A stretch of DNA of 64,000 nt, from the NCBI GenBank assembly GCA_964034945.1, contig OZ035960.1, forward strand, positions 21,997,487-22,061,486. Reading direction: 5' to 3'. The stretch's first letter is position 1; the number at the start of each line of letters is the position of its first letter. The stretch comes from Chrysopilus asiliformis (taxonomy: Eukaryota > Arthropoda > Insecta > Diptera > Rhagionidae). A program made the position numbers and the translations under genes. Positions 1 to 12,536 of the stretch are shown piece after piece. The notes under the pieces are model-generated. The model searched no databases and was not told the origin of the DNA. It saw only the letters and a program-made list of their open reading frames with translations.

Positions 1-160
1 TATCAAAAAAACCAAAGAACAAAAGTTATTTAGGATATAATTCTACATAAAACTTCCATACATCAAAAGTCGATTGGAATAAATTTTAAAAAATCTTATT
101 GAAAAGTTTGACTTCAATGTCACCATACGGGTTTTCAATAATTGCCAGTTTTTTAGGTAA
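1..160. repeat. Dispersed repeat fragment (57630-57790 family)
   Basis: This stretch matches, in opposite orientation, the sequence around 57630-57790. Shared landmarks are the 'cccgtatggtga' block and the 'cttccatacat' / 'atgtatggaag' block. It is non-coding and its class is unknown. It probably belongs to the same broad repeat family as 3090-3780. Confidence 0.6.
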
Positions 161-3089
161 AATAAAGAGGTTGAAATTTTTCATGAATACAATACTTTAT
201 TATGCTACGTACATTTGGTGTTCATATAATCTAGTAATTCGTATAATGCGATGTTAATATAACTGCGAGTCTACTATATTTACGGCTCATGCTTTTATTT
301 CTAATACGCAACGCACAATTTTGAGTACATTTTATTAAAAACTTTTTTTTTTGTAAAAGTAAAATCCTCGACTCTAATTTCCTACTTTTCATAGATTTTC
401 ATCAAATTAATTTGAATTACAACTGGTTTTTATGTAGAATACTTTTTTGTACAATACAAAAAAAAATGTTTCATTCAAAAATAATTAATCAACCCGAAGG
501 GTTAAATCTGCACCTTTAGAATCACAAAAAAAAAACCATACATCCCACAACTGATCAATATTGAATAATGGTTTGGATAATTTTTCCTTTACGCTCTGCC
601 CGCACCTGTCATATTAAATTATTAATTTAATTGATTAGATCATCTTTTACAGTATTGATAGCCACAAAACGAGGGTCAAAAAGAATTTCACGTACCCAAA
701 ATTTTATTTCGCTTCGTCATTGAACCACACAAAAAAACGGTGACAGGAGAGCGAAATTCACAAGTAAAATAATGTGTCCCTGAATGCTTCTCCTAAACAT
801 TCCAAGGTAATTCAATCTTTTCTCGCGGGAACAAGGATATTGATATTGGGCCATGTAAGCAAAGGGTCTACGATATTAAGGAATCGAAAATACTACTAAG
901 GTTCAGATTAAGGTACACAAAGGATGAAAAAGGTAAAGACAAAAATTATTCCCTGATGTTACACTAAGCTAAGCCCATATCCGAACCTGACGAAGAGTGA
1001 AACTCACCTTTTCTTTGCACTAAGAATGGATGGATACTGCTGAGAATCTTATACTTTAGTCAATATAATGGCTCCATATAAATACAGCAAGAGTCTTACA
1101 CTAATCTGAAGCACTTCCCTTCTCTTTACTTTATTATTATTATTGTCGGTACACCGCTGAGTGCAATATCTTTGGCAAAACGTGGCAATGCCAAGGAATT
1201 TCGTGTAATATTGCGGTTGTTGGTAGGTGTAAAGAATTCGTAGGTGTACTTGCGGTTCCTTACAGTTTAGACATTTACCATTCCGTCCCTCCCTCGGTCG
1301 GATGTTATCGGTAGAATGTTTTGGTGCAGATAATACCCGAAACCATATTAAATATTGTCTGGATATGGTTGAAAGAAGTACGTGCTAAAGATGTTACCCC
1401 CAATGTTAATGCTTTCCTTTTTTTTATATTCAGTTAAATTCTTGTTCCTTTTACTTCTTGGCTCATCCACTTACTGCTGCCGGGCGACAAACTGAAAGTA
1501 GTTCGTGTTCCGTTTCGTTTCTACATGGAACGGATGTTAGAGGTCGCTACATAAATACCATAAATTTCTGCCATTCGAGGAAGCCAATGTGCAGGACTTG
1601 TCGGTACCACCGTCCACACCCACAGCTTCTGTCTGATTCACTATAACAAAATCATCTCCGCAACTAACGACACTTCTACTGTGGCCATTCCATGGTTGGC
1701 CAAAACTTTTCCTTTTTTTCCAAAGAGGCTGCATGTAACCTCAACGCAGTGAAGATCTGAAGCGGGAGAAATACGGAAGTGACATCATTTACTCCTTTTT
1801 TGTCATGTTCCAAGTAGATAGTCATGTGTGATTCTAGTATATGGGTAACAACTCTCGTATATGCAATATTTGTAAGTAGGTACAACATATATAAGTGTTA
1901 TCCTTTGCAACGATATATGAAACGAATATCCTGGATACAGGAAGTTCAGTTTTTATTATTCAATATATGAGTTCGGTTGGAACGCAAAGCATGTCCTCGA
2001 CTTCCTTTTTATGTTGGGGATATGTGCAGGTTTTTTCCCCGTCATTTTTATTTCGTGTATGAGTTTGTTGGCCAACAAACATAAACAAAACATATTTTAT
2101 GGCTGACCAGAGATAAGAGAAATTGATTGCCTTGTCGGACTGTGCTCAGCAGGCAGGACACAACAGACAGTACCATGAAAGAATGAACAGGACATTATAT
2201 GCTATTCTATGCAACTGGGCCAATCTCAAAGCTACTGGTATGTCGGATTCTACTGTATGCTGAATGGCATCCTGCTGGTGCCAACGGAAGTAGATCGCAT
2301 CACTTTATCTGTAGCGTTGAGTTGTATTTAAAATTTCTGGTGCGGTTTCTAGGATAGTAGGTGAGTTGAGATCCTAAAAAGGACACTTGTGATGTGACGA
2401 TGATTTATTGCCTCCGGAATATTGAAGTATATCGATAAAAAAATGCAATAAAATGCTTTTTATGATAATTAAACGGTAATATTTTGTAACCAAAAGTCCC
2501 TCTATTGGTAAGAACAAAAAAGTATTGCACTTAAATGGAAGGCAGTTAAAAAAAATTTGTTTTGTGAAAAGAATTTATGTGGCAATAAAACCTTTTTTTC
2601 CAAATACCATTTAAGTTGGTTTTATTGCTGGGACAAGTCCATACGAAAATTAAAAACATTTCTACTTTTTCGCTTATCGGAGGGCATCGTTTTGCGCTTT
2701 ACCCAATAAGTCATACTGATAGAGGCTTAAGTGGCTCACATAAATTATAAAAAGGCATTTAAGTTTGTGGGTGGGTTTTTTCAATAATGAAATGAATTTA
2801 AATTGATCAAAAATAGTGGGTAAAGGATAAAGACGGGGTTTTGTTAGGGATGCGTATTTTGATTTGTTTTGGAATATTATAGTTTAGATTATTGGTCCAA
2901 GCAAAGGTTATCAGTTGTATTTTGAATATTTATTTTGAAACCACTAAAATTTATACCTCGTTTTCAAATTTTCTTGATTTTGAAAGTAAATATAATAAGT
3001 CTTTTTTTTTGCTTGATGACGAGTCACGTATTGTTAAATACACAATAATATTTTTTTTATGAAAAAACAAAAGTATTGCTCAAAAATCT
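161..3089. other. Gene-free stretch, nothing recognised
   Basis: AT-rich sequence with only short accidental open frames (the longest is about 70 codons, for example 1458-1646 and 1676-1888). None resembles a protein family or shows convincing splice structure. I see no RNA gene and no terminal repeats. Confidence 0.6.
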
Positions 3090-3780
3090 TAGTGTTGTTC
3101 AAAAATTCGAATTTTTTGAATATTTTTATACTCTATATGATATATCATATAGGAGTATATGAGATTTAGTATACTGTTTGTAACACATCGAACCAATCGT
3201 TGGACACAAAAATGAACTAGACCAGGGTGTTTGGCTTTCGACAACAGATTTTGATTTTCGCATATCCGTCCGTCTTTCTGTCCGTACTTTCGTAAGAATT
3301 GAGCTAGAGACGTGAAATTTTGTACAGTTGCGTTTCTCGAAAATAGCAAGGCTAAGTTCTTGAACGGGCAAAAACGGACCATTCCTTCCATCCTCTTCCC
3401 TACCAGTTTCTTACCATTGGAACCAGTTTCTTACCATTTTCTCGAAAACGGTGAATTGTATTGAAATATTTGTAAAAGTAAAATGTCTTTAGAATATGAT
3501 TTTACATAACTTATCTATACATCATAATCCAGTTGAACAACTCATTTCCCCCTACCCCATAGAAATTGAATACTTTTTCTATTTACTCGAAAACGGAAAA
3601 AAGGTCTTTGGGCTTTTCTCGGAAACCGTGCATCGTATCGAAAAATTTAAAAGGAAAAAATGTGTTCAGATTGTGATTGTGTTCAGGATAAAATGTGTTT
3701 CAGAATTTATGAAGGACCACTCCTTCCCCCTTCTCCCATATAAATGGATTTTTTGATATAAAAATTTGGTGTCTCTATAT
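3090..3780. repeat. Dispersed GACAGACGG-type repeat, copy A
   Basis: One of several copies of a repeat that recurs at 36505-37075, 45690-46640, 53085-53365 (inverted), 56935-57470 and 57760-58150. Common landmarks in order are: 'tatgatatatcatatagg'; 'gtttgtaacacatcg'; 'acaaaaatgaact..accag.gtgtt'; a 'tccgtccgtctgtctgtccg' tract; 'gagctagagacttgaaattt'; 'ttcttgaacgggc'; and 'ctcgaaaacggtgaatcgtattg'. I found no conserved reading frame and no clear terminal repeats, so the class is unknown. Confidence 0.75.
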
Positions 3781-6700
3781 AGAGTATTTGACGATTGGTC
3801 ACTTGCGATTGTATAGCTTTGTTATACGTTAATTGATATCCAATTCCAAATAATTTTCAATTTTAAAAGCAAAAATGATGGAGAAAAGAACTAGATCAGT
3901 TTTGCTCTTTTCCCCTTAACTTTTTGGTAAAAATAGGTTGTTCAAAATTTTGAGTCTGTAACTTTTTTCCGCCGCTTTCTTGGATACCAGAAAGAAAGAT
4001 CGGTAAATATTATTAATCAAAATTAAAAAACTAGTAAGTGTAATCCATTTGTTGTCTCCCCTCAATTCTACACTATTGATGGCCAAAACAAATAAGGTAT
4101 AAATACATTTATGTTCTAATAAACTTCTACCCACAATTCATTTTTTTTTTCTTTTTTCAAGTTGATTCCAATTCCAATTATGTATATTACAAAAATATTT
4201 TATACACAACATATTTTTAACGAAATGAAATTTAAAAATAAAGACATATATTTTATTGCAAATCGTCGTAATAACTCACTATTTACGCTACTCATGAAAC
4301 AGAAAACACTTATATAAAGTATCAATTTCAACAATTCAACAAAAAATATTAATAAAAAAAATCTATTTATGTACAAATCAAATAAAGAAGTATCAAATAT
4401 AGTAATGCTGTCCGTTTATCATATTGTAGATAAATTTACATTTTTATTTCAGCTGATTGTATATTTATGTAAAACATTTCAATATGATAGATAAAAATTC
4501 CAGCAATGGATGAAAGCTCAAAATACCAAAATAAAGAGAAAAAAAAAATTATTGACGAGTATTCCACAAGTTTATTTGGATAAGTCAATAAAATCATAGA
4601 AATAAAATTGTATTATACGATATTATGATGGGATTTTTGTTGAGTTGAATTGCGGACACCAGATGGAGAAATCAATATTATTTTACTATTGACACAGATT
4701 CTGGTGTTTCTTTCTCGCGTTATTTAAATATGGTCTATGTAGAATTGTTTGAAACAACATTTTTAAATTTGTGGTGTTTCTAATACCAAAAATGTTCGAT
4801 ATTTTAAAGTGAAAATTCAAATGAATTTAGTTAAGTATTCAATTAAGCTAGACACATAAGTATTGATATTCTAATTTAATATTATATTAAGATTTCGTAT
4901 TTATGAAAACGGAAAAAATAATCACGTAGGAAACGTTCCTATAAAATATGGGAAGGTAATTATAGGACTCGTTACTTAATTTTTTAGAACAGGCTTACAT
5001 AAATATTTGAACAACGTAGTTTGCACTACAGGCATTCCTAAACTAATATGCTATAGTATGGTAGGAAATCGTTCCTGTTTTGTTAGAAGTGATTGCAGTT
5101 GTATGTGGGATTCAGTACCACAAAAATTCTGGTACGAATCGTTAGTTAGTTCGTTCCTGTGTCCTTTCCTGCGAAAATATATTAATACCCATATATTTGG
5201 CCACTATTTGGTTTTTCCCATAAATATTATAGTGGAGGGTGAGATTTCGGGACAATGGCTATACCAAATGTTTTTCCCGTGAATTGATAAGTACTAAAAC
5301 CAACTAATTTTAGTCAATATTTTTTTGGTCAAATATTATGACGCCTATATACATATATATGGTATCACAATGGACCTCATTGGCCTAAGTGAGTCGAAGG
5401 ACCGCCACTCTAACCTAACCCTAACCTATGACGCCTAACAACTAGACGGATAAACCGACAGCATTGGACAAAATAAAAATTTTAATTCCCACTTGTCCCT
5501 CTACACTATAACTTTCGAAGAAACTGAAATAATACATGTGAAATTTTAAATATTTTTCAAAAAAAACTAAAACCAAGTATGGTGAATGGGGGAAATTGGA
5601 CCACTTCTTCTCACATTCCTTGCACCAAGAGAACATTGTGAACTTTTCTTAATAATCGTGCGTTTAATGTAGATTTACAGCAATAAATATCCAATCAAAA
5701 AAATGTCAAATTTCCAGTAGGTAAGAAAAACACACTTCTACAGCAATTAAAATTTAATTAGACCAAAATTCTTAAAGCCCCATAAAATAACGTGGTTTCA
5801 CACGATTTCACACGGAAACTGGTTTAAAATTCAATCATGATGTCTTTTTAATTCCTCACAGATATTCATCTGTTCGTTACGACAAATTAGATGCACAGAT
5901 ATAATTTTCAATTAGGTCTTACGATCAAAATTAACGGAATGAAATTTCAAAAATTTAATTGCTTATCAGAAATTAACAAAATTCAAATGCTATCGTATTC
6001 TCTGTGTAGTGTATTTTTACACAATAATAATTTATGATATCGTAAATCACCTGTTTTGGACCATGAATTTCGGTATTCCGCTGCTTAACCGCAAGTCAAC
6101 ATAAATTACTGAAAAAATATCGGAAAAAAATATTATTTTACGACCGACAATTTAGTTTTCAATTTCACCGCACTCAATGACCCCTTCACATGAAATTTTA
6201 ACCCAAAATGACGACGCAATACACATGACAGACGGTGTGCGAGCATAGTTGAATTTCATCCCATGCTCCCAGGCTTCAGCAGTAATACCGAGTGTTCTGG
6301 AAAATGACTCCACCTGGACAGTTGATTTTAAATGGATCTCCTCCCAATTATTTGGATATCCCTAGCAGAGAAATGCAAAGCATTGATGTTAAACGCTGCG
6401 TGAATTAATATCCATTCAGAATAATTATTCTATGATGGTTGAGCATAATTATGTCATAGGATACGGATGGATGAGTCGAAGTTCCCCATCTCCCAATAAA
6501 TTCTAAAATCCACTTTAACCCAATCACTGTAGTTGTTGACATTCGAATTGCAAGCTTAACTTAACTAGAAAAAAATCAAATCAGTCTTTGTTGAATCCTC
6601 AGTATCCCACTATCAATTGTGCCAGACGCGATAGCGATAAGATGAACGAATTTTTTTGAGTTATGCCAAGAAAGTACAGATTTATCTTATCTCGGATGTT

Positions 6701-8270
6701 TTTTTTGTTGCTATGCGTCGTCAGGTACAGGTAGTTATACTATACGTAAATAAGTAGACAGGTAGAGGTCCATTGAGAGAATTACTGGCAATAAGAGTCG
6801 CAGGATAGGAAAATAAAAAAGGCGGCTAAAGGATTACATTTATAACATCTTCCCATAGTCCGCTATCGTACCCATCGGTAAACGCCCTTCCCCCGACCAA
6901 TGTTTTACCATTGTTTATTACGTGAGTGAAACAGAGAACAATCGTTTCTGGTTTATTTCGCTGGTCCCCGACTACACGACAGGAATACAGAGAGCCTCTG
7001 TCTGTTACTTTATTTAAACATAAGAAAACCCCAAGGTACAAAAATCCTCAACGCAACCATAGTCGGGTCGAACATAAATTTCCGGCTTTCTTCCCAATTT
7101 TGTGAACCCCTTTAGCTGGAATTATGCTGGAACGCGAAGAAGATCTGGTAACCGACACACTTAGACCTCGTACTCTTCCTGAAAGGATCACCGTAATTTG
7201 TTTACAAGACGAAGGTGTAATTTGCTTTTGGTAAGTGTACACTTCTGTTGTTTGGAAGGTTAATGAATTATACACAAATATTTGAGTTTTCTAGCACAAT
7301 TTTTCTAGATCTTTCGTTCTCTACTGTCATCGTTTCTTTCGTGTTTTATCGTAATTACGAGATGATTTCTTTTTGATTATGCGAGTATAATGAATTTAAA
7401 TGTGAACTCCCACGACGAGAAAATCAAATTGCATAGTATTACATTTATGGCCTACCACAAAGTTCATTCTGCAGATACGGATGTTTAAAAAAATTGATTT
7501 ATTTTAATGTTGGATTTAATTCACCTTAAAATTTTATTTTATTTCAAAAATAAATTCTAAGGTAAATATATTCAATGATTATGAAGGGTTTTGAAGATAC
7601 GAATGATGATAATTATTAACTTTCGAATGTTAGAGTTATTAAACCAGGGAGCAATCGTTAAATACTCTTTATGAGGACATACCGAATTCCGATTTAAAAA
7701 TAAAGGTGGGAGGAAGATATTTTGCCGTTATCGGGCTATTCCAGATTTAGTACATGTTTTTTTGTAAACAACCAATAAATTCTAAATTGGGAGATCTCAT
7801 CTGGTTATAGTTTAAATTACGCAGGGACGTAGATTTTGTATAATGAAATCATATTCTGTTCACATTAGATTTATCGTTTGTTTTTATTACTGAGAATATT
7901 TTATTGCATTTTGATTAATATCGTCAATATAAAAATTTACAAATTTTCAGTTTGCCTAATGAAGTTTTCAAACTTTCGATTTCCTAAAAAAAGTAGTGTT
8001 TTTGTTCAGCGCTTTTTAATTTGTTGTTATTATCAGTTCACGTAAATGTGGCTAGAATATTTTGGACGCGAAAGGGTTAAATATTCATTCGAAGAAAAAG
8101 GATTAATCAAAAATTTTAATTTTCTGGGGTTTCTTTATTGTTTTTTTTTTGTTTCTATAGTTACATCACTGAAATAGACCCTGTTTCTGGAATGCGGAAT
8201 TAAGGGTAGGCTATCACTCTTTACAGATATCCCCCAAAAACAAAACACAAATTCTCCATGTTTATAGATT
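3781..8270. other. Gene-free stretch downstream of the AAA ATPase gene
   Basis: No gene recognised. Open frames are short (the longest, at 5007-5282 and 6826-7275, are 71-91 codons) and match nothing I know. The 6780-7280 part has higher GC and could be an unrecognised exon or old repeat. A short telomere-like string lies near 5410-5430. The 3' end of the AFG2 gene lies just to the right. Confidence 0.5.
5345..5432. repeat. Interspersed repeat with telomere-like (CCTAA) string
   Basis: A block reading 'aatggacctcattggcctaa' is followed by 'gaccgccactctaacctaac', 'cctaacctatgacgcc'. The embedded CCTAA/CCCTAA units look like the insect telomere unit (TTAGG). There are only about three imperfect units, so this is a repeat relic and not a telomere. 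Confidence 0.5.
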
Positions 8271-11200
8271 TTATTGCATTTGCTTTAAGTAATCGTCATA
8301 AAGTTGAAGTGCTTCAGAACTAGTCCTAGGCTGTACCAACTGCAGAGCGTGTTTAAAATTCTCCCAACCAATTTGTACTGAATTTATATCCTTTTCAAGG
8401 ACATGAAGTGCAGCTTCTTGGCACACCGCCTGTATTTCAGCTCCAGAGTAGCCGTCAGTTCGCAAAATCAATTCCTCTAAATTAATATCATCCGAAATCG
8501 GCATTTTCTTCAATTTAATTCTAAAGATCTCCCTTCTAGTGTCCTTATCTGGTAATCCAACATAAACAATTCGATCGATTCGTCCAGGACGCATCAAGGC
8601 CTTATCAATCATATCTGGTCGATTAGTGGCCGCAACTATAGTCACATTTTTGAGGACATTCACACCATCCAACTCGGTTAGCATTTGAGCTAAGACTCGT
8701 TCTTTTACTGAGGATCCCCCACCATCATTTGATCGCTCACCCCCGATCGCATCGATTTCATCGAAGAATATTATCGCAGGAGCGACTTGCCTGGCTTTGC
8801 GGAAAACCTCCCGAACAGCACGTTCAGATTCGCCGACCCACATTGAAAACAACTCCGGACCTTTAATGGACAGGAAATTCACGCGACTCTCGGTCGCCAG
8901 TGCCTTGGCGATCATCGTTTTTGAACAGCCTGGGGGACCGAACATAAGAATTCCGCCTGGGGCAGTGATGCCGAGTTGTTGGAATTTCTCAGGATACATT
9001 AGAGGCCATTCGATTGCTTGCTTGAGCTTTAATTTTAGGTCTTCTTGTCCGCCAATATCTGTCCATCGCACGTTTGGACTTTCAATGAGAACCTCTCGCA
9101 TAGCGCTTGGTTTTACCTGATTTAAAGCGAATTTTATATCGGGCAGTTCCAATCGATTGCGATTCTCTGATTTTAAGACATTACAAGCTGCCTTCGATAC
9201 AAGATTGGCGAGATCTGATCCCACGTAGCCATGTGTTACTTGTGCGATTTCTTTGATGTCACCCTCACTCAAGTGATGCTCAACTTTGCTTAAATGTTTT
9301 TGCAATATCTCTAGCCGGGCAGTAGGATTTGGCGCTCCAATTTCAATTTCTACTTCGATTCGTCCACTTCGTCGCACAACTGCATTAACATTCTCAATGT
9401 TTGATGTTGTTGCCAAGAGGAATGTCCTGCTAGCATCTTGTCTCAAGTGTAAACTATCGAAAACGTTAAAGAATGCTGCCGATAGTCGCTTGACCGTGTC
9501 ATTCGTTTCATTCTTTGGACAAATGTTATTTATATCCTCGATTATTATGAGACTCGGATGTGGGTATGCATTAAAGGCCAATTGAAATCTCCTCATTAGA
9601 TTCTCCTCCGAGTCCCCAAAATACTTGCTGAATATCTCATTGGGGTTTATGCGTACCAAATTGGCATCGATTTCGTTCGCCAGTGCCTCACAAATCATAC
9701 TCTTTCCACATCCGCTCGGTCCAAACAAAAGCACACCACGGGATATTTTTAATCCTGGATGGGTTTCCCTTAGGCCCAGTGCGACTTCTATTAGCTCTTC
9801 AATTTCGTCCAAAATTGAATTAATTCCACCTAAATCTGATTTTCGGATTTTTGGTAATTCGTTTACTGGCGTTTCGTTTGCTTTCGATTTCTGCGGATCT
9901 ATTGAAATTCGGGTGCTGTGAGTTACTTCGAAAATTGATTGATTTTCATCTTTATCTAAATTTAATTCTCTTATTTGTGCTTCTAATATGTCAATATGAT
10001 TTCTTCTCTCACTGGCAATGTTTCTGACTTTGAATTTAAGGATTTTATTGTAGAATTTAATTGAAATTTCGCAATCCATGCAAAAATATTTCCCTTTTAA
10101 TTCAATTTTGAGAAATTTTTTAAGCTCTTCAAATGATTTTTCTGGCAAAAAATTGCTTTCAATTAAATTTAAGAATATTTCAGTGGATGGAAGAGGATCA
10201 TTGATTAACTTTGCTATTTTTAGTCGATGACCTTTGAATTGTTGCCAATTTAGAGGGAAATCTGCAAAAAATAAATAACAATTTTAATTAGTTTGACAAA
10301 TGACACTCGAGAGAATCAGGATTAGGACATTTTTAAAGGGTTTCATTTTTTTTTAAAGCCGCAACGTCACTCTATTACGGTTTTTGGAGGGTTTAGCAAA
10401 GACAAAAGATAAAGATGATAAAAATTTTCACAAAGGTAAAATTTTTCATATTTTCGTTCTGTAATAGAATTTAATATCACAAAATGTTGTCAAAATATCA
10501 ATACTTTGTTTCTTTTTAGTTTTTACTATATTTTTTAAAACTAACCCCGATAAGTTGAAGTACGATAGCCTCGAATTCTTTAGTAACTCAAAGTTTTTTT
10601 TTCACCCCCTACATGTTCAAATTATTTAAAAATTCTACTGTTTGTAAATTTTTTTTTGAAATTTTACCATTAGGTACTAATATTATTGGAAACTATAATG
10701 GCCGCTAGATCTAGATAATACAACTTATAGAGAAAAACAACAAAATTTATAGACAGAAAATTTTTTTCCTTAAAAACTTAAGATTTTGTCAAAATCATGG
10801 GCAGTACTCAAAAAATTGGGAAAGCAAATTACAGAAAATCAGTACTCAAATTAAACAAAATTACTGTAATATGTGGAAAAATACATAATATGCATGATAC
10901 GAACTTATGGCAGAACCTGAATCATACGTCGATGCGTCCGTCATGCGTGCGTCCGTCTGACAGTTCGATGCGGTGACAGTTGGGTACGGCAACGAATCTG
11001 GAGTTAATTCATTGTTTTGCACTTCTTCTATTAGTTTATCGTCGAAACAATTGCTTTCAATTTGTTCCATACTTAAATTGCTTAAATCGTAAACAAACTT
11101 TTTTGCGAAATTACATTTCCGTGCGTTGCCGCATGTAAAAGTAGAAATTCGACCTACTCTATGCGATTGCCGCATCGGAAAACGCATTATTATGGGAGTA

Positions 11201-12124
11201 CTCATAGCAACCCGTTGATTTTACTTTGACCGCATCGAACTGTCAGACGGACGCACGCATGACGGACGCAGCGACGTATGATTGAGGTTCTATATTTATG
11301 GGTTTTTTCAATTTTTTTCATCATAATCCGAAAAATTAATAAAAACTAGATAGCTTTTGGGATTAAACGTAGAGTATTAATAAAATAATTCATAAATAAA
11401 AGTTTTCTATATAGTAGTTAAAATTTAAACAAGCAAAACATTATGAGACTATAGTTATTTTTTAAATCGATATAAGTAGAAAATAATCTAAAAAACTGCG
11501 TAAATCGAGTGATGGGTGCACTTAAGGCGTCTGCGAAACGCCCTAATTGCATGCTAATACCCATTCTAATTCCATTTTTATTGGAAAATTTCCAATTCGC
11601 TGTGATAAATGAATTAAAACTTACTAGACTTGGTAATGCAATTAGACCGCTTCGCACAAGCTTTAACAAACTGATATAGGATATAAACTTTCATCAAAAT
11701 TGTTGAAAATTAAAAAGTAAAATTTTTACCCACCCTGTTCAGACACAAACACTGTCGTTAGAAATTTATCGGGAACTGGCCACACTTGTCGAATTTGTTT
11801 ACAAATTCCTTGAACCAAGTAGCCGTCATTTGAAACCGCTGAAACCGAAACTAAACCACCTATTTTTATTTTGCACAACTTCATTGCACTTTCACTTATG
11901 AAAATTAGATTATTCTGGAGTCTTAGAGGGATGTCATTGAGGCTATCACTGGGAATTTTACTGGATAAATGTTCCGTAAATAAAATCTCATCTTTAACGA
12001 ACGAATTTGTAATCTCGCACTGTTTACTGTGTTCGTTACGGTCATCGTTGGTGATATTTGCCTTGCACTTTTCACAGAAATACCAGAGCACTGCCTGCTT
12101 CTTTGAAGACGATTTCGGTGGCAT
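8271..12124 (-). CDS. AFG2A: AFG2/SPATA5-type double AAA+ ATPase
   Basis: Two coding exons, 12124-11734 and 10261-8271, joined in phase 1 across a 1472-bp GT-AG intron, give 793 residues. Seen: residues 17-36 hold a C-x2-C-x11-H-x3-C zinc-finger-like motif. AAA domain 1 has Walker A GPSGCGKS (about 311-318) and Walker B LIIIED (about 368-373). AAA domain 2 has Walker A GPPGCSKT (about 572-579), Walker B IIFFDE (about 627-632) and MRPGRID (about 687-693). The GPPGCSKT form is typical of AFG2/SPATA5 rather than p97. Known for the family: a cytosolic ATPase that releases factors from pre-60S ribosomal particles. The start ATG at 12124 gives the zinc-finger-like N terminus. Odd: Walker B of domain 1 reads E-D instead of D-E. 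The intron holds two short inverted-repeat elements. The upstream neighbour on the same strand is IFT43, 412 bp away. Confidence 0.95.
10912..11291. mobile_element. MITE with ~63-bp terminal inverted repeats in AFG2 intron
   Basis: The left end (10912-10974, starting agaacctgaatcatacgtcg) and right end (11229-11291) are near-perfect reverse complements, with about two mismatches plus small differences. The arms contain the reiterated 'gcgtccgtcatgcgtgcgtc'. The 380-bp element has no credible coding frame. I could not identify a clear target duplication. Confidence 0.85.
11525..11660. mobile_element. Short inverted-repeat element (copy 1), intron of AFG2
   Basis: About 135 bp with imperfect inverted ends built on 'gcgaaacg..ctaattgcat' and 'gcaattagaccgcttcgc'. 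The core 'attggaaa.tttcca.ttcg' plus 'ctgtgataaat' is shared with the copy at 25234-25358. It is non-coding and its class is unknown. Confidence 0.65.
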
Positions 12125-12536
12125 TTGACACTATTTTTAAGTGAAAAATTCAAAAAATACAAAAACGTGTGCGAACTAAACACATGAGCAGTACAGAAAT
12201 GTCAAAAAGTTGCTTCCTCGTTGGTGGGGCTTTGAAAAAATATAATTTTCAGGTTATGAAATTCAAATATTTGGAGGGTTTTTATAGATAAAATAAAATT
12301 TATCAAATGGTTTTTTATTTTAATTGTAGAAATGCCCGCAAATCATTTTAAACCAAGCGAAGATTATTGAGTGAAAACTTGAATAACAAATCAATTACAT
12401 AAAACATTTATTGGACGGAATAGAACACTTGACAACATAGTACGTGCGTGCAAAATATACTCTAAAATGGGTGATTTCGATTTTAAAACAATTATAAGAC
12501 ATATTGTACTTAAATATAAATTGTACGACATAAAAC
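12125..12536. other. Spacer between IFT43 3' end and AFG2 start
   Basis: 412 bp between two genes on the minus strand. It should hold the AFG2 5'UTR and promoter and the IFT43 3'UTR. I see no other gene. The spacer is AT-rich towards IFT43. Confidence 0.6.

Noticed and set aside
6780..7280. Possible exons on the minus strand (71 and 75 codons)
   Set aside because: Frames are short, begin at arbitrary codons, show no consistent splice joining and no family similarity.
8797..9921. Plus-strand open frames antisense to the AFG2 gene
   Set aside because: Shadows of the strongly conserved AAA ATPase frame. No family similarity of their own.
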